Positions 17,507-28,479 of a stretch of 46,591 nucleotides of DNA are shown piece by piece. Under the pieces are notes generated by a model. That model searched no databases. It saw only the letters and a list, made by a program, of their open reading frames with translations, and was not told the origin of the DNA. The DNA lies in NCBI GenBank assembly GCA_903913865.1, contig CAIWMU010000059.1:1-46591 (forward strand), written 5' to 3'. This DNA comes from an uncultured Verrucomicrobia subdivision 3 bacterium (GTDB lineage: Bacteria > Verrucomicrobiota > Verrucomicrobiia > Limisphaerales > UBA8199). The translations under genes were made by a program, and so were the position numbers. Within the stretch, counting starts at the first letter, position 1. Each line of letters starts with the position of its first letter.

Positions 17507-17603
17507 CTCGCCCTAACTTTCGGCCGAATCGCGTCCCGCATGGGAATACTTGCGCGAACTCTATCATTGACGCACCGGCCTTTTCGATTGAGGTTCATGC
17601 AGC

Positions 17604-20600
17604 TTGGCGCAAACCACAGAGCCCGACGCGGCAGGCAATTTGTTTGCTCGTATGTGTAATGCTCCCGCCGCGCAGGATCTGGTGCGGCGTCTGGGGCAGG
17701 GCAGTGCTTTGCCTTCCTCCTGCATGGGGGTTGCCGCCGGGGCACAGCCGTTTCTCGTGGCCTGGCTGCGTGGGACCTTCCCCGACCGGCCAATCTTGGT
17801 GGTTTCGGAAAATCTCAAGGCCCAGGAGACCGTGCATCAGGACATCAGCACGTGGATGAGCCTGGATGGCGGGTCAGCTGCGGCTTCGATGCCGCCGCAG
17901 CGCCCGATGTTCTATCCCTCCTGGGAGATCGTTCCGCATGATTCGCGCCTGCCGCATCTGGACGTCATCAGTGAGCGATTGGAGACCCTCGTAAAACTTG
18001 GATTGGCTTTGTCGTCCGGGGAACTTCAGCCTGGGGCGGGAGGTCTCGCGCCGGTGGTGACGACCAGTGTTGTGGCGTTGCTGGAGTTGACCTATCCCCC
18101 CTCGGAAATTCGTGCCCGGACCCGCCACCTCACGCAGGGGCTCCGGGTGGATCCCCTGGACCTTGTCGAATGGCTGGAGGAGCAGGGCTACGAACCTGAG
18201 GCTCAGGTGACCCAAAAAGGGGAGTTGTCCCTGAGGGGCGGAATTCTGGATGTCTTCCCGCTCACCAGTCCTTGGCCGGTGCGGCTGGAGTTTTTCGGTG
18301 ATGAGCTGGAATCCCTGCGCCAGTTCGATCCACTCACCCAGATTTCCCGTGAGCAGATCGAATCGATTGCCCTGCCACCCGCCGGAGAATTGGGGGTGCT
18401 GAAAAAGAAGTTCGCTGCTGCCGAGTCCCTCCCTGCGGAGCAAAAGCCGCAACTGGCCACGCTGCTGGATCACCTGCCGACTTCGGCAATCCTCCTGCTG
18501 TGCGAGCCGGACCACCTGGAATTGAAGGCTGCCGAATACGCTTCCCAGATTCCTGCCGGGGCCCCCTTCTTTATTCCGTGGCATGCATTTTTGGACCACG
18601 CTGCAGCCCGGGGCATCGCCGTTGTCCGGCTGGCGGAGGCGGAGTCACTGGCCGATGGGGTCCCCCCGCTGGTTGAGGTCGGATCTCAGGAGCCGAACCC
18701 CTCCTTCATCCAACTGGATATCCAGAGTCTTGATGCCTTCCGGCCGGTGGCGGAGCGCGCACCCGATCCGCAGGTTGCGGAAACACAGCGGCGCGGTTTC
18801 TTCGAGCAGATGCACCGGTGGCTGCGGCAGCAGTATGCCGTCCACGTGTTCTGCAACAACGATGGGGAGCGGCAGCGGTTTGCGGAGATCTGGGCCGAGT
18901 ACATTCCAGATGATGGGGTGGCATCCATCAGCCCGGCGACCCACCTTGGTGCATTGAGCCGGGGGTTTCTGCATGCCGGAACGAGGACTGTGGTCATCAC
19001 GGATGCGGAAATTTTCGGCCGCTACCGTGTGCAGCGACCGCGCCGTCTCAAATCGCCCCACGCACAGACCACTCGCTCGGCGTTGGACATTGATTTCACG
19101 GAATTGGAGGAGGGGGATTATGTGGTGCATCTGCAGCATGGGATTGGCAGGTACCTGGGTTTGCAGGCGCTTCCGGCGGGTATGGGGGTGAGGGCGGTCG
19201 GAGGGGCCTCCGGCGCGGCGCAGACCGGCGAGGAATGCCTGGCCATCGAATATGCCCCGACGGAGGCGGGCCAGCCCGCGCCCCGGCTCTATGTTCCGGT
19301 GACCGAGGCCCACCTGGTTGGCAAATATGTCGGCACCGGGAAGGCGCGTCCGCCCCTGAACACGCTCGGCGGCACCCGCTGGTCGAAGGCCAAGGCCCAG
19401 GCGGAGCGGGCGGTGCGGGATGTGGCCAGTGAGCTTCTTTCCATACAAGCGGCACGGGAATCACAGCCGGGGCACCCTTTCAAGACGGACACGCCGTGGC
19501 AGCGGGAGTTTGAGGGCTCCTTCATCTATGAGGAGACGCCCGATCAAATGCAGGCGATACTTGATGCCAAGTCGGACATGGAGCGTCCGAAGCCCATGGA
19601 CCGGCTGGTCTGCGGGGATGTGGGCTTCGGAAAAACCGAGGTTGGCATTCGCGCCGCGTTCAAGGCCGTCATGGAAGGCAAGCAGGTCGCCATCCTTGTG
19701 CCTACCACGGTGCTGGCGCAGCAGCACTTCAACACCTTCCGCGAGCGCATGTCCGACTACCCGGTGCGCGTTGAACTGCTCTCGCGATACCGGACGCGGG
19801 GGGAGCAGCAGGCGGTGGTGCGGGATCTGGCCGCAGGCTCGGTGGACATCGTCATTGGCACACACCGCCTGGTGCAGCCGGATGTTGCCTTCAAGGATCT
19901 CGGCCTTGTGGTCATTGATGAGGAACAGCGCTTCGGAGTCCTGCACAAGGAGAAGTTCAAGATGCTCCGGCAGATGGTGGATGTGCTCACCCTCAGCGCC
20001 ACCCCGATTCCCCGGACGCTTTACCTCGCCCTCACCGGGGCAAGGGATATGAGCACCATCCAGACTCCGCCGCACGACCGGCTGCCGGTGGAGACCATCG
20101 TCGTGCAATATGATGAGCGGGTGATCCGTGATGCGATCAAGCGGGAGTTGAACCGGGGCGGGCAGGTGTTCTTCCTGCACAACCGGGTGATGACGATCGA
20201 GACGATGGGCGCCAAGCTGCGGGACCTCGTCCCGGAGGCCCGCATTGCCGTTGGCCACGGCCAGATGAACCCGGACGATCTGGAGGAGGTCATGACCCGG
20301 TTTATCAACGGGGAGGCGGATGTCCTCCTCTCCACGACCATCATCGAGAGCGGGCTCGACATCCCCAATGCGAACACGATCATCATCGACCGTGCGGACC
20401 GGTTCGGGCTGAGCGACCTTTACCAGTTGCGCGGGCGGGTGGGACGTTACAAGCATCAAGCCTACGCCTACCTGCTGCTTCCCCGGCATGCGGGTCTGCT
20501 TGCCGATGTGCGCAAGCGTCTTTCCGCCATCAAGCAGTATTCCACCCTCGGTAGCGGTTTCAAAATTGCGATGCGTGACCTCGAAATTCGTGGCGCGGGC

Positions 20601-21248
20601 AACCTGCTTGGCTCGGAGCAGAGCGGGCACATCACCGCCGTTGGTTTTGAACTCTACTGCCAGCTGCTCAAGCAGAGCGTGAGCGCTTTGAAGGGGGAGA
20701 AAGTCCAGCAGAGGATCGACGTTCAGGTGCGCCTGGATTTTCTTTCCCAAAGCCCTCTCGACATCATCCCGCAGCAGCCATCGCGGACGAAAACCCCACC
20801 TGAAGCGGGGGAGGAGGAGCCGCAACCCCGGGGGCGGAAGCAGGAGTCCCGGTCCCACGCCGGAGCACCCGCAGGGCATCCCGCCTCCGCCTACATCCCT
20901 TTGAAATACATCCCGGATCCCCGGCAACGGATTGATATTTATCGAAAAATTGCCCAGACCACGGACAAGGATTCGATCCAGTCGCTGCAGAAGGAGTTGA
21001 GGGATCGTTTTGGGGTCTGCCCGACTCCTGTGGATTTGCTTCTGCAGGTGGCGGAGCTGAAGGCGCTGGCCGGTCCGCGCCGGATTCACACTATCGAGGT
21101 CAAAGAGGACAAGCTCATGCTGGGCAGCGGGGACGATTTCATCATGGTGGGCGGCCGATTCCCACGGCTCACAAAAAAGGAGCCGGGCGCGCGGATCCGG
21201 GAGATCAAGCGGCTGCTGACCAGCCTCCCCGTTCACTCTCACGCGTAG
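17604..21248 (+). CDS. mfd: Transcription-repair coupling factor
   Basis: 1214 residues (E. coli 1148). It displaces RNA polymerase stalled at DNA damage and recruits UvrA. In order: UvrB-like N-terminal region ([16 protein letters not shown], about 115-130; [23 protein letters not shown], about 196-218), the polymerase-interaction module starting [13 protein letters not shown] (about 506-518), a RecG-like motor with Walker [10 protein letters not shown] (about 671-679), [26 protein letters not shown] (about 772-779), [18 protein letters not shown] (about 942), and the C-terminal TRCF domain (about 1095-1210). Start taken as TTG at 17604 with GAGG 10 nt before it; an ATG at 17652 is the alternative. 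Ends 34 bp from a convergent gene. Confidence 0.97.
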   Translation: MAQTTEPDAAGNLFARMCNAPAAQDLVRRLGQGSALPSSCMGVAAGAQPFLVAWLRGTFPDRPILVVSENLKAQETVHQDISTWMSLDGGSAAASMPPQRPMFYPSWEIVPHDSRLPHLDVISERLETLVKLGLALSSGELQPGAGGLAPVVTTSVVALLELTYPPSEIRARTRHLTQGLRVDPLDLVEWLEEQGYEPEAQVTQKGELSLRGGILDVFPLTSPWPVRLEFFGDELESLRQFDPLTQISREQIESIALPPAGELGVLKKKFAAAESLPAEQKPQLATLLDHLPTSAILLLCEPDHLELKAAEYASQIPAGAPFFIPWHAFLDHAAARGIAVVRLAEAESLADGVPPLVEVGSQEPNPSFIQLDIQSLDAFRPVAERAPDPQVAETQRRGFFEQMHRWLRQQYAVHVFCNNDGERQRFAEIWAEYIPDDGVASISPATHLGALSRGFLHAGTRTVVITDAEIFGRYRVQRPRRLKSPHAQTTRSALDIDFTELEEGDYVVHLQHGIGRYLGLQALPAGMGVRAVGGASGAAQTGEECLAIEYAPTEAGQPAPRLYVPVTEAHLVGKYVGTGKARPPLNTLGGTRWSKAKAQAERAVRDVASELLSIQAARESQPGHPFKTDTPWQREFEGSFIYEETPDQMQAILDAKSDMERPKPMDRLVCGDVGFGKTEVGIRAAFKAVMEGKQVAILVPTTVLAQQHFNTFRERMSDYPVRVELLSRYRTRGEQQAVVRDLAAGSVDIVIGTHRLVQPDVAFKDLGLVVIDEEQRFGVLHKEKFKMLRQMVDVLTLSATPIPRTLYLALTGARDMSTIQTPPHDRLPVETIVVQYDERVIRDAIKRELNRGGQVFFLHNRVMTIETMGAKLRDLVPEARIAVGHGQMNPDDLEEVMTRFINGEADVLLSTTIIESGLDIPNANTIIIDRADRFGLSDLYQLRGRVGRYKHQAYAYLLLPRHAGLLADVRKRLSAIKQYSTLGSGFKIAMRDLEIRGAGNLLGSEQSGHITAVGFELYCQLLKQSVSALKGEKVQQRIDVQVRLDFLSQSPLDIIPQQPSRTKTPPEAGEEEPQPRGRKQESRSHAGAPAGHPASAYIPLKYIPDPRQRIDIYRKIAQTTDKDSIQSLQKELRDRFGVCPTPVDLLLQVAELKALAGPRRIHTIEVKEDKLMLGSGDDFIMVGGRFPRLTKKEPGARIREIKRLLTSLPVHSHA

Positions 21249-21282
21249 ACGGGAGGTGCTATCCGATTTCCCGCGAAGGGGA

Positions 21283-22104
21283 TCAGGGCGTTGTCTTCCA
21301 GGGATCGTCGGTGGGGATGTAGTCCTGGTGCCAGATGACGCTTTTGATCTTCTGCAGGGGGAGCTTTCCGGCGTGACCATCCACGTAGCTGACATCGATG
21401 CCTGCGGGCAGTTTCTGTCCGGTGGTGCCCTTCGCCTTTTTCTGGAGCGGATGGCGGGCGATCGTGCAACGGCCCAGGGCCGAGTTCACATTGCCGAGGA
21501 ACAGGTCGGTGGATGGCAGGTCACTGATCTGCGGCCACGTGTCGGGCCAGATCGCATCGAAGAAGAACGGGGTCAGGGAGGGCTGGCGGACTGCGGTATC
21601 CTTCTGGAAAAACTTGGGCAGACTGGCTGCCGACACCCAGGTGCTGATGCCGCCGTTTTTTGTGTCCCAATAGTAGAGCCAGCCGTTGATGGAAAAACTT
21701 CCCTGCAGGTTCTGATCAGAATTCCAGAGCCAGGGTGCGGAAGCGGTGCCGGCCACGGGATCCGGAGGGGCGGGCACGCGGCTTGCGGCGGCGGGGCAGA
21801 AGCGGTTTTCCTTAACCTTCATGGAATAGGCCACGAGAGTCTTCATCCACAGGTCCCCGGTCACATTATACTCCAGGCTTCGGCCTGTGTCCTGCTGATA
21901 CATGATCGCGGCGGTGGCCAGCTGGCGCGTGTTGTTGATGCACCGGATCTGCTGGGCCTTGTCCTTGGCCGAGGAGAGCGCGGGCAGGAGCATCGCGGCC
22001 AGGATGGCGATGATGGCAATGACCACCAGCAGTTCAATAAGAGTGAAACCTGCCAGGGGGGTGCCCAGTAAGCGGGATCGATGACCTGTCTTGAGGAGCG
22101 TCAT
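21283..22104 (-). CDS. Type IV prepilin-like protein with N-terminal methylation signal (DUF1559/GspG-like type)
   Basis: 273 residues from ATG at 22104; an ATG 12 nt upstream is equally in frame. The N-terminus [19 protein letters not shown] (about 21-39) is a textbook prepilin cleavage site and hydrophobic helix. The body has [22 protein letters not shown], and the C-terminal [11 protein letters not shown] belongs to the class of prepilin-like proteins expanded in Verrucomicrobiota, Planctomycetes and Lentisphaerae. Cleaved by PilD-type peptidase; role probably surface or pseudopilus structure, sometimes linked to polysaccharide use, here next to a GH38-type enzyme. Divergent from it by 221 bp. 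Confidence 0.88.
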   Translation of the reverse strand: MTLLKTGHRSRLLGTPLAGFTLIELLVVIAIIAILAAMLLPALSSAKDKAQQIRCINNTRQLATAAIMYQQDTGRSLEYNVTGDLWMKTLVAYSMKVKENRFCPAAASRVPAPPDPVAGTASAPWLWNSDQNLQGSFSINGWLYYWDTKNGGISTWVSAASLPKFFQKDTAVRQPSLTPFFFDAIWPDTWPQISDLPSTDLFLGNVNSALGRCTIARHPLQKKAKGTTGQKLPAGIDVSYVDGHAGKLPLQKIKSVIWHQDYIPTDDPWKTTP

Positions 22105-22325
22105 GCACCAGATCATAGGCAAGGGCCCCACTCTTGAAAAGCCCCGACTGCAAACCACCCCGCAGTTCCATGGGATGGTCTCCCGGCAGGCTTGCCTGTG
22201 GGGGTGGAATGTGGGCAACATGGTCCCGGAACCAGTTGCGTTCCCGCGAGGTCCATGCGCCGGGTTCAGGGGCAGGGCACGCAGGACTTCCGGCTCCAAC
22301 CAGAATTTGAAACACTGAGTTCGCC

Positions 22326-25022
22326 ATGCAAAGACAATCCCCCCTCTCGCTCCTTTTGGCATTTCTTGGATGCACGTTGTGCCTCGCCGGGCACGCCATG
22401 GCGGAACCGTCATCCCCGCCCGCACCGGTGGTGCAGGATGTGATTATTGTCTATAAAACCCACTTCGACATCGGCTACACCGACCTTGCGACCAACGTCC
22501 TCGAGCGCTACCGGACCACGATGATCGACCAGGCCCTCAAGGTGGCCGATGAAAGCCGCACACTGCCCCCGGAACAACAGTTCGTCTGGACTCTGCCGGG
22601 CTGGCCCATGAAGAAGATCCTCGATGACTGGCCCGGTCAGACCCCTGAGCGCCGGGGAAGCATCATGCGGGCTTTCGGTGAGGGGCGTTTCGCCCTGCAT
22701 GCCCTGCCATTCACCACCCATACGGAGCTTCTTGAAGCGGAGGACCTTGTCCGGGGTCTGGGCTTTTCCTCAGCCATCTCCCGGGCGAATAAAAAACCGC
22801 TTCCGCGCGATGCCAAGATGACCGATGTTCCGAGCCATTCCTGGATTCTCCCCACCCTGCTCAAACACGCGGGTGTCGATTTTCTTCATCTGGGTTGCAA
22901 CCCCGCCAGCCGATCCCCAGAAGTCCCCCGGCTGTTCTGGTGGGAGGGGCCGGATGGTTCGCGCGTTCTGACCTTCTATTCCGCCGGGGATTATGGCACC
23001 GGCATCCTCCCTCCCCCGGGGTGGCCCCACAAGACGTGGCTCGCCATGATGATGACGGGGGACAACCACGGTCCGCCGACTCCCGAGGAGGTCCGGGCCA
23101 TCCTGCAGCAGGCGAAGGATAAGCTGCCGGGCGCGAAAGCCCGGGTCGGGCATCTTTCCGATTTTTACGACGCCATCGTTGCAGAAAAACCGGAGCTGCC
23201 CGTGGTTCGCGGGGACATGCCGGACACGTGGATCCACGGCCCGATGTCCGACCCCGCAGGGGCAAAGCTCGCCCGCAACATCAGGCCCTCGATTGCCGCC
23301 ACCGAACTGCTGGGGACGGAGCTCCGTGTCTGGGGCGTGATGGCACCCGATCCCCGGGCTCCTGTTGCGGATGCCTACGAACAGAGCCTCCTCTACGGGG
23401 AGCACACCTGGGGCGGGGCTTTCTGGTGGATTTACGGGAAGTATGTCCTCAAGTATGGGGATGAATGGGTTCAGGAACGGGCAAAGGGCCAGTTCAAACG
23501 GATCGAATCCTCATGGGAGGAGCACTCCGCCTACATCAGCAGGGCGGCCGGCATCATTGAGCCTGTGCAGCAGGCCGATCTGGCCATGCTTGCCCGCGGG
23601 GTCAGTGTGACCGGCCCGAGGATTGTTGTCTTCAACCCCCTGCCGTGGAGCCGCTCCGGGATCGCCACCGCACGGGTCCCGCTCAAACAGGCCGCAGTCG
23701 TGGATCCATCCACAGGAAAGGAAATCCCGTGCGAGACTTCCTCGGATGGCACCGTGCGCTTTCTTGCTGCGGATGTCCCGCCCTCTGGCTACCGCACCTA
23801 CACACTGCGCGAGGGAACGGTGCCTGCACCCGCTCCCGCCCCCCAATCCAATCTGCTCGAAAATGCCTTCTTCAAAATCACCCTGGATCCGGAGCATGGC
23901 ACCATCCGCTCCCTGATCGAAAAGCGTTCCGGCCGGGAATGGGTGGACCCTGCGGCGCCGCAGGCACCGGGCCAATACCTGCACGAAACCTTTGATACCA
24001 GCCAGGTGCAGTCGTTCGTGAAGGCCTACGTTAAAATCAACGCCGAATGGGGAACAAACGAACTTGGCAAACCGACCATGCCCTCCCTCTCAAATGCCCC
24101 CTACCGGGCAGCCTCCCCCTCCGGCTTCCAACTGCATTGGGAGCGCACTCCCGTATCGCTCAGTGCCGTCATGTCGGCCCCGGGCGGGTCGGCGGTTCCG
24201 TATCCTGTCACCACCCGGATCACCCTGCATGAGGGTGCCCCGTGGATTGATCTTGAGATGACCCTGCAGGGCAAGCCGTTCACATCCCTGCCCGAGGCCG
24301 GTTGGATCTGTCTCCCGTTCAAGATCAGCCAGCCCACGTTCCACCTGGCGCGGCTTGGCGGGATCGTTGATCCCTCGAAGGATATTGTGCCCGGATGCAA
24401 CTTCCACACGTTCGCACTGAATGGTGGAATGACGGTCACCGATTCTGCCGGTGCCGGGATCGGCCTCTGCGGGTTGGATTCCCCCCTTGTCAGCCTGGGG
24501 GAGCCGGGGTGCTGGAAGTATTCCCGGGCCTTCGCCCCGCGCGCATCCCGTGTTTATGTGAACCTGTTCAACAACCAGTGGAGCACCAATTTCCGGCTCT
24601 GGAACTCCGGCACCTGGTCCGCCCGGGTCCGGCTGTGGGCGGTGGAGGGTCGGGAGGATGAGAAGTCCCTGATCACTCCGGCGGAGGAGGCCAGGACCCC
24701 CATGCTTGCCAGTTATGCGGATGGTGCTGCAGGCCAGATGACTCCAACAAAGACGGGACTCCAACTCTCCACGCGGGGTGTCAAAGTCACCGCATTCGGC
24801 CCAAACCCGGATGGCGAGGGGCTGGTGCTCCGTCTGTGGGAACTGGCCGGGCATGCGGGCGTTTGTGATGTGCGCCTCCCGACCGGGATGATCCCGCGCA
24901 CCATCCAGCCCGCCGATCTTCGGGGTCGCCCCATAGGCAAGCCCATACCTGTGGACAACGGGAAGTTCAGGGCACCGATCCACCGCTACGCCCCCGCCAG
25001 TTTTCTGTTGAAGGGGCCGTAG
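22326..25022 (+). CDS. Secreted GH38-type glycosidase (alpha-mannosidase-like)
   Basis: 898 residues with a signal peptide (about 1-26, cleavage near HAMA-EP). [14 protein letters not shown] (about 41-54) carries the paired His/Asp expected to bind the catalytic Zn of GH38 enzymes. [11 protein letters not shown] (about 166-176) lies where the nucleophile Asp is found. A second His region occurs at [14 protein letters not shown] (about 354-367), and C-terminal beta domains follow (about 510-895). GH38 enzymes hydrolyse alpha-mannosides; the diverged motifs leave substrate open, and some such sequences carry a DUF5054 label. Likely exported. No SusC/D or other sugar genes adjoin; the prepilin-like gene is divergent. 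Confidence 0.78.
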   Translation: MQRQSPLSLLLAFLGCTLCLAGHAMAEPSSPPAPVVQDVIIVYKTHFDIGYTDLATNVLERYRTTMIDQALKVADESRTLPPEQQFVWTLPGWPMKKILDDWPGQTPERRGSIMRAFGEGRFALHALPFTTHTELLEAEDLVRGLGFSSAISRANKKPLPRDAKMTDVPSHSWILPTLLKHAGVDFLHLGCNPASRSPEVPRLFWWEGPDGSRVLTFYSAGDYGTGILPPPGWPHKTWLAMMMTGDNHGPPTPEEVRAILQQAKDKLPGAKARVGHLSDFYDAIVAEKPELPVVRGDMPDTWIHGPMSDPAGAKLARNIRPSIAATELLGTELRVWGVMAPDPRAPVADAYEQSLLYGEHTWGGAFWWIYGKYVLKYGDEWVQERAKGQFKRIESSWEEHSAYISRAAGIIEPVQQADLAMLARGVSVTGPRIVVFNPLPWSRSGIATARVPLKQAAVVDPSTGKEIPCETSSDGTVRFLAADVPPSGYRTYTLREGTVPAPAPAPQSNLLENAFFKITLDPEHGTIRSLIEKRSGREWVDPAAPQAPGQYLHETFDTSQVQSFVKAYVKINAEWGTNELGKPTMPSLSNAPYRAASPSGFQLHWERTPVSLSAVMSAPGGSAVPYPVTTRITLHEGAPWIDLEMTLQGKPFTSLPEAGWICLPFKISQPTFHLARLGGIVDPSKDIVPGCNFHTFALNGGMTVTDSAGAGIGLCGLDSPLVSLGEPGCWKYSRAFAPRASRVYVNLFNNQWSTNFRLWNSGTWSARVRLWAVEGREDEKSLITPAEEARTPMLASYADGAAGQMTPTKTGLQLSTRGVKVTAFGPNPDGEGLVLRLWELAGHAGVCDVRLPTGMIPRTIQPADLRGRPIGKPIPVDNGKFRAPIHRYAPASFLLKGP

Positions 25023-25054
25023 GCTTGTTTTTGTAGATCCAAAGCGGAAATAAA

Positions 25055-25113
25055 ACAGAAGCAAACGAAGAGAACGAAGAACAAAGGATCTTCCGGACTT
25101 CGTTGGCTTCTGT
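25055..25113. repeat. Inverted repeat between convergent genes, related to a copy at 43461
   Basis: ACAGAAGCAAACGAAG (25055-25070) pairs with CTTCGTTGGCTTCTGT (25098-25113), 15 of 16 bases, around a 27-nt loop that contains further GAACGAAGA. A one-armed relative occurs at 43461-43486, also between convergent genes. It may serve as a bidirectional terminator or be a short mobile palindrome. Confidence 0.7.
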
Positions 25114-25156
25114 GAAGAAACGGACCCCCTTTTCGCATGGGGCTGCTGCGCTGGCT

Positions 25157-27127
25157 TTACTCGTTCGACTCGACGGGAGCCTGCTGAACGGTTTTTTGCA
25201 GCTCCGACAAAAGATTTTTGTAGGTGGGCAGAGACCGGGAAAATGCCGTGCCGATGGCATTGGCGCAGAAGAGGCCGTTCGCCGGGAAGGTCTCCTGGCA
25301 GGCCTTTTCGAGGTATCGTGCCATGGTGGCGCAGCGGATCGCTCCGAATGTGCCGCAGGAGCCTTTGATGGTGTGGGCTGCCATGCGGGTGGCGTGGGCA
25401 TCCTTTTTCCCCGCGACCTCCAGGAGTTGTGTCATGCGGGAAGGGGTCTCCTCGAGGAAGGTGGCGAGGATGCGGATGGCTGCTTCGGGACTGATAAACT
25501 GAACCATCTCATCAATGCTGGAGCGGATCGCGGCATCCTCCCGGAGTGCGAACCCCGGGGAATCCTTCACTCCGGTCAGAACGTGTCGCATGGCCTCCAG
25601 ACGGATTGGCTTGATCAGGAAATCATCAATCCCCGCCTCCTGACATGCCTCAGCCTGATCCGGCCGGGCGGTGGCTGTGACGGCAATGATCCTAAGGCTG
25701 CCGACCATGCGGTGTTTGCTCTCGATCTTCCGGATTTCCCTGGCGGCGGTGTAGCCATCCATTTCGGGCATCTGGCAATCCATCAGGAGCACATCGAAGT
25801 GGTTTTTTGTGACGCATTCCAGGGCGACACGGCCGTTGGGGGCGATTTCGCAGATACATCCAAGCTTTTGCAGAAGCGCCTGCATCAGGGTCTGGTTCAC
25901 GACATCATCCTCGGCGACAAGAACACTGAGGCTGAGCGGGGTGCCGACCGGGGTGCTGAGCGGGGTGGCATGGGTTGTCGGGACGGGGGCAGGAGGTGTC
26001 GGGACGGGGGCAGGGGGTGCAGGTTTGGGCTTTGCTGTGAGGGCCTGTGCCAGGGCGGATCGCTTGAAAGTCGGGTCCCAACTCAAGGCCTCGGTGTGCG
26101 GTGCGGGGTGGGGTCCTGCCGTCAGGATGCGGATCCTGGGTGAGGATTCGAGGGACGGGGCGATGAGGGCCTCAAGGCGTGGGGTCAACAGGGTGGGCTC
26201 GATGACGACCAATGTTGACCCTGGGGAGTTGGTGTTCGCTTTTATCGCAGCCACCAGTGCATCTGGCGTTTCCGCCCGTTCGGTCGCCAGATTCCAAAGG
26301 GCAAACGTTTCCGTAAGAGATTCCAGAATGGAAGGGGACTGCAAATGAAGGATGGCCCTGGGCCAGACCGATCTGACGTTGGCGTGCGGTGCATCCCCGA
26401 CGATCCCAAGGGGAATGGTGAACCAGAAATTGGATCCGCCGGAATTGGGGTTTGAAACGCCGATTCTGCCGCCCAGAACCCGGACAAGATCCTGAGTCGC
26501 GACGAGGCTCGTGGCCGAATCTGATTTGGTGGGGTGGGGCGGGGAGGGCAGTCTGGAATGGTGTGGAAAACAACGGGTGGCGGCCTCCGGGGGCATGCCG
26601 ATCCCGGTGTCGCAAACCTCGAAGCGCAACTGCCGGGATGTGACGCCCCCCTCGGCGGAGACGCGGAGCAGGATTCCCCCCTTGCGGGTGAATTTGACGG
26701 CGTTGTCGAGCAGGTTGGAAAGGATCTGCCGGAGCAGGTTGGAATCGAGGACCATGCGTCCGGGCACGCGGCGCCCCAGGACGACATTGAATTCGAGGCC
26801 GTTTTTTTGGGCGGTCCGGGCGAACGGTTCCACCACCGCATCAATCAACCCCTCGAGATCACATTGGATAGCCGGTCCTTTGACATCGGCTACTTTCTGA
26901 TGGATGGAAACTTCACCCGGATTTTGAATCATCCGCCGCATGTGCTCTGCGACGCTGTCGAGCAGGTTGCGCTGAAAACTATCGAGCTTTGTGAGCAGCA
27001 GCAAATCGACCAATCCGAGAACGGTGGACGCCGTTGGAGTGGACTGGGTGCCACCCAAGGGCGGGGTGGTTGGGGTTCCCTTGCTGCCATCTGGCGTCAT
27101 CTGCGAAGGAAATTGGAACGTAGTCAT
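25157..27127 (-). CDS. Hybrid sensor protein: degenerate kinase core, receiver, HPt domain
   Basis: 656 residues. The ATG at 27127 is chosen because GAGGGG lies 7 nt upstream. A short helical region (about 36-66) stands where the HisKA dimerisation domain should be, but no H-box with a phospho-accepting His is present. The ATPase domain keeps an N-box (LSNLLDNAVKF, about 136-146) and a G1 box (DTGIGMP, about 173-179), whereas the F-box and G2 region (about 185-215) is replaced by PHHSRLPSPPHP and SATSLVATQ. A linker rich in Pro precedes a complete receiver (AEDDVVN, Asp450 in LLMDCQMPEMDG, LIKPI) and an HPt domain with His585 in AAHTIKGSCG. Soluble. Possibly a phosphorelay intermediate rather than a working kinase. 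Confidence 0.82.
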   Translation of the reverse strand: MTTFQFPSQMTPDGSKGTPTTPPLGGTQSTPTASTVLGLVDLLLLTKLDSFQRNLLDSVAEHMRRMIQNPGEVSIHQKVADVKGPAIQCDLEGLIDAVVEPFARTAQKNGLEFNVVLGRRVPGRMVLDSNLLRQILSNLLDNAVKFTRKGGILLRVSAEGGVTSRQLRFEVCDTGIGMPPEAATRCFPHHSRLPSPPHPTKSDSATSLVATQDLVRVLGGRIGVSNPNSGGSNFWFTIPLGIVGDAPHANVRSVWPRAILHLQSPSILESLTETFALWNLATERAETPDALVAAIKANTNSPGSTLVVIEPTLLTPRLEALIAPSLESSPRIRILTAGPHPAPHTEALSWDPTFKRSALAQALTAKPKPAPPAPVPTPPAPVPTTHATPLSTPVGTPLSLSVLVAEDDVVNQTLMQALLQKLGCICEIAPNGRVALECVTKNHFDVLLMDCQMPEMDGYTAAREIRKIESKHRMVGSLRIIAVTATARPDQAEACQEAGIDDFLIKPIRLEAMRHVLTGVKDSPGFALREDAAIRSSIDEMVQFISPEAAIRILATFLEETPSRMTQLLEVAGKKDAHATRMAAHTIKGSCGTFGAIRCATMARYLEKACQETFPANGLFCANAIGTAFSRSLPTYKNLLSELQKTVQQAPVESNE

Positions 27128-27405
27128 GTTCGAGCCCCTCGAAAATTCTCCATTTTCAGGCATCATTCTCGTCTGAGGTTTGTCTTTTCTCGACCATATA
27201 CGTTGATATCTTTCACGAACAGCATCGGTTCGTCCACATCTAAAACGGGTCAATTTTCATAGTCTTTAGATTTTTTTCGGTGTAAAGCTCACACACTGTT
27301 GGCTTTAGGGGCGGAGGCTCCCCGTGGGGGGCGGGTTGTTTGGAAATCGAGTCGTGAGATGGGTGTGGGTGCCCCCCGGGGCCTCCAACCTGCCGGTGAT
27401 CAGCC
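27128..27405. promoter_or_regulatory. AT-rich upstream region of the hybrid sensor gene
   Basis: 278 bp between the sensor start and the end of rtcA. 27170-27300 is clearly AT-richer than its surroundings, on the minus strand containing TTTACA and runs of A, so the promoter of the sensor gene is expected here. No element stands out clearly enough to name. Confidence 0.3.
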
Positions 27406-28428
27406 TTATCGGCTGGCTACGACAACCTGCCAGGCCAATGGAGATTCCTGTTCAACGCGGATGTCCACCGGCAGGAACTGCCGGATGATGTCGGCATTGG
27501 TCAGGGTGTGTGAGGATGGCCTGACCGTGCGGAAAGAACCACCGCCCGCCAACGCCATCGGGAGCAGGAGTTGATCGGCCAGATGCTCATCCACCGGAAC
27601 ACCGGCACGCAGCCAGGCCATTGCGGCATCCGTCGCCTCCTGTGCCACCTGTTCGGCGGACCGCCGGCGCTCGCCAAACCCGGTGAAAACCCCGGTGACC
27701 TGTTCCGTCTCCACTTTCAACAGCAGCACGTTTCCCAGGCCGGTCGGGTGGGTTACAGACTCCACGCGGCATTCCTCCTCACTCCATCCGAGGTGCTGTT
27801 GGACACAGGCGAGTTCACGGTCGGCCACCTGTCGGGGAATGATTGAGATGAGTGCGCGGGCCAGACGCCGTTGTATGGGGCCGCGATCCAACAGGTCGAG
27901 GCGGGACAACTGCCCGACGGGGTGGATCACGACCTGGAGTTTGCCCCCGCCTGCGGGATAAAATCCGGGCCGGTGCAATTCCAGTTCAATGGATGGCCCC
28001 ATGCGGCGGATCAGCGGGGCGAAGGAATCGGCCACGAAATCGAACGGGGGCGCGAACGGGTTGTGGGTGCCTCCCTCGAGGGTGAGGGTCGAAACTCCAC
28101 TGGCAGTGAGAAGGGGCGGCAGGATTGTTTGGAGAACCAGCATTGCGCTGCCGGCTGTTCCCACGGCAAAGTGGTAATCGCCGGGAGTGACCGTCCCGGG
28201 GTGCATCTCCAGTGTGGTGGAGCCAAGGGCGGCCCCGGCGACCTCAGCCCTGCCGACCGCCGCCGCCGCCTGCACGGCGGTCAGGTGCTGGCGCAGCAGG
28301 CCGGGCTTCTGCCGCCCGGCGCGGATCTGTTCGAGCCGGAAAGGCTTTCCGGTCTGCAGCGAAAGCGCGAGCGCTGTCCGGAGGATTTGCCCCCCGCCTT
28401 CCCCCTGTGATCCATCAATGACAAGCAT
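27406..28428 (-). CDS. rtcA: RNA 3'-terminal phosphate cyclase
   Basis: 340 residues, standard length. The enzyme converts an RNA 3'-phosphate end to a 2',3'-cyclic phosphate with ATP. The N-terminal signature DGSQGEGGGQILRTALALS (about 5-23) is nearly invariant in the family. GTAGSAMLVLQTILPPLL, HRPGFYPAGGG and LADQLLLPMALAGGGSF follow, and the conserved His that is adenylated in the family is visible in SSHTLTN (about 311-317). Second gene of rtcBA; 51 bp after rtcB, with a strong hairpin in the gap. Expected to be induced with rtcB by RtcR. Confidence 0.96.
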   Translation of the reverse strand: MLVIDGSQGEGGGQILRTALALSLQTGKPFRLEQIRAGRQKPGLLRQHLTAVQAAAAVGRAEVAGAALGSTTLEMHPGTVTPGDYHFAVGTAGSAMLVLQTILPPLLTASGVSTLTLEGGTHNPFAPPFDFVADSFAPLIRRMGPSIELELHRPGFYPAGGGKLQVVIHPVGQLSRLDLLDRGPIQRRLARALISIIPRQVADRELACVQQHLGWSEEECRVESVTHPTGLGNVLLLKVETEQVTGVFTGFGERRRSAEQVAQEATDAAMAWLRAGVPVDEHLADQLLLPMALAGGGSFRTVRPSSHTLTNADIIRQFLPVDIRVEQESPLAWQVVVASR

Positions 28429-28447
28429 GTGTTTGTTTCTTTGTTGT

Positions 28448-28473
28448 CGGGGGTGGAGATGAATCCACCCCCG
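28448..28473 (-). other. Strong hairpin in the rtcB-rtcA gap
   Basis: CGGGGGTGGA (28448-28457) and TCCACCCCCG (28464-28473) pair perfectly over 10 bp with a 6-nt loop. It lies between rtcB stop and rtcA start. No T run follows on the minus strand, so it is better read as an mRNA processing or stability element or a partial attenuator than as a full terminator. Confidence 0.6.
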
Positions 28474-28479
28474 GTTGCC

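Noticed and set aside
21268-21285. CCCGCGAAGGGG shared with 45808-45819
   Set aside because: Only about 12 bases match and the palindrome is absent, so it is not a second copy of the inserted repeat.
19461-21395. 644-codon frame antisense to mfd
   Set aside because: The sense strand encodes an unmistakable Mfd. The antisense peptide is His/Arg/Gln-rich with no domain pattern, an effect of GC-rich codon third positions.
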